Shown here one piece after another: positions 11,673 through 11,693 of a DNA stretch of 11,693 bases. This DNA is from Erythrobacter sp. (lineage in GTDB: Bacteria; Pseudomonadota; Alphaproteobacteria; Sphingomonadales; Sphingomonadaceae): assembly GCA_002695185.1 (NCBI GenBank), contig NZOF01000128.1, positions 1 through 11,693 on the forward strand, written 5' to 3'. The stretch's first letter is position 1, and every line of letters starts with the position of its first letter. The translations under genes were made by a program, and so were the position numbers. The notes below the pieces were generated by a model. That model had not been told where the DNA came from. It saw only the letters and a list, made by a program, of their open reading frames with translations, and made no database searches.

Positions 11673-11693
11673 CCGAAAGGCCTGCCGGGGCAC

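Overview
The window reads as accessory DNA of an alphaproteobacterium, most likely a sphingomonad. Four things point there: an alphaproteobacterial-type elongator tRNA-Met at the right edge; a GAAC-N7-GAAC direct repeat of the alphaproteobacterial LexA type; small protein families I associate with Sphingomonadales (a DUF6961-like protein, a short SNase-like thermonuclease, a Cys-pair zinc-ribbon protein); and mixed base composition with AT-rich control regions. There is no core metabolic gene. Recombinases, unknown proteins, microproteins and a restriction-like operon next to a tRNA suggest an integrated island, or several stacked ones.

Left part (1-5900). A 5'-truncated unknown gene is followed by two exported proteins in one unit: an eight-cysteine mini-protein (817-1005) and a two-cysteine periplasmic protein (1015-1605). 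A tyrosine integrase (1657-2604, minus) follows, with a candidate promoter/operator and an unknown upstream gene. Positions 3085-4423 are gene-poor. They hold a 49-codon ORF, an 85-residue unknown protein, a 23-bp direct repeat, a run of five hairpins (4143-4339) and three copies of a TGTAACCACTC-type repeat. Two minus-strand unknown genes (4424-5467, with a CxxC...C cluster, and 5500-5877) probably form an operon.

Middle part (5878-7926). An AT-rich divergent control region with palindromes precedes a small serine recombinase that has the catalytic Ser but has lost one conserved active-site Arg. Next come two divergent units around a candidate SOS box at 7567-7581. Leftward: thermonuclease, a 23-residue membrane microprotein and a DUF6961-like protein. 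Rightward: a 30-residue single-pass membrane microprotein translationally coupled to a zinc-ribbon protein.

Right part (8020-11672). Four tightly packed plus-strand genes look like one operon: a DUF1643 protein, a NudG/MutT-like Nudix hydrolase, an HNH endonuclease with an SRA-like N-terminal region, and an unknown 197-residue protein. I infer a candidate modification-dependent defence module, in which the nuclease would cut modified DNA and the Nudix enzyme would remove modified nucleotides. A convergent PIN-like nuclease gene follows. Upstream of it lies an open frame without a usable start, and then the tRNA-Met. A degenerate copy of the tRNA 3' end at 10350-10380 lies in direct orientation to the tRNA and may be an old attachment-site scar.
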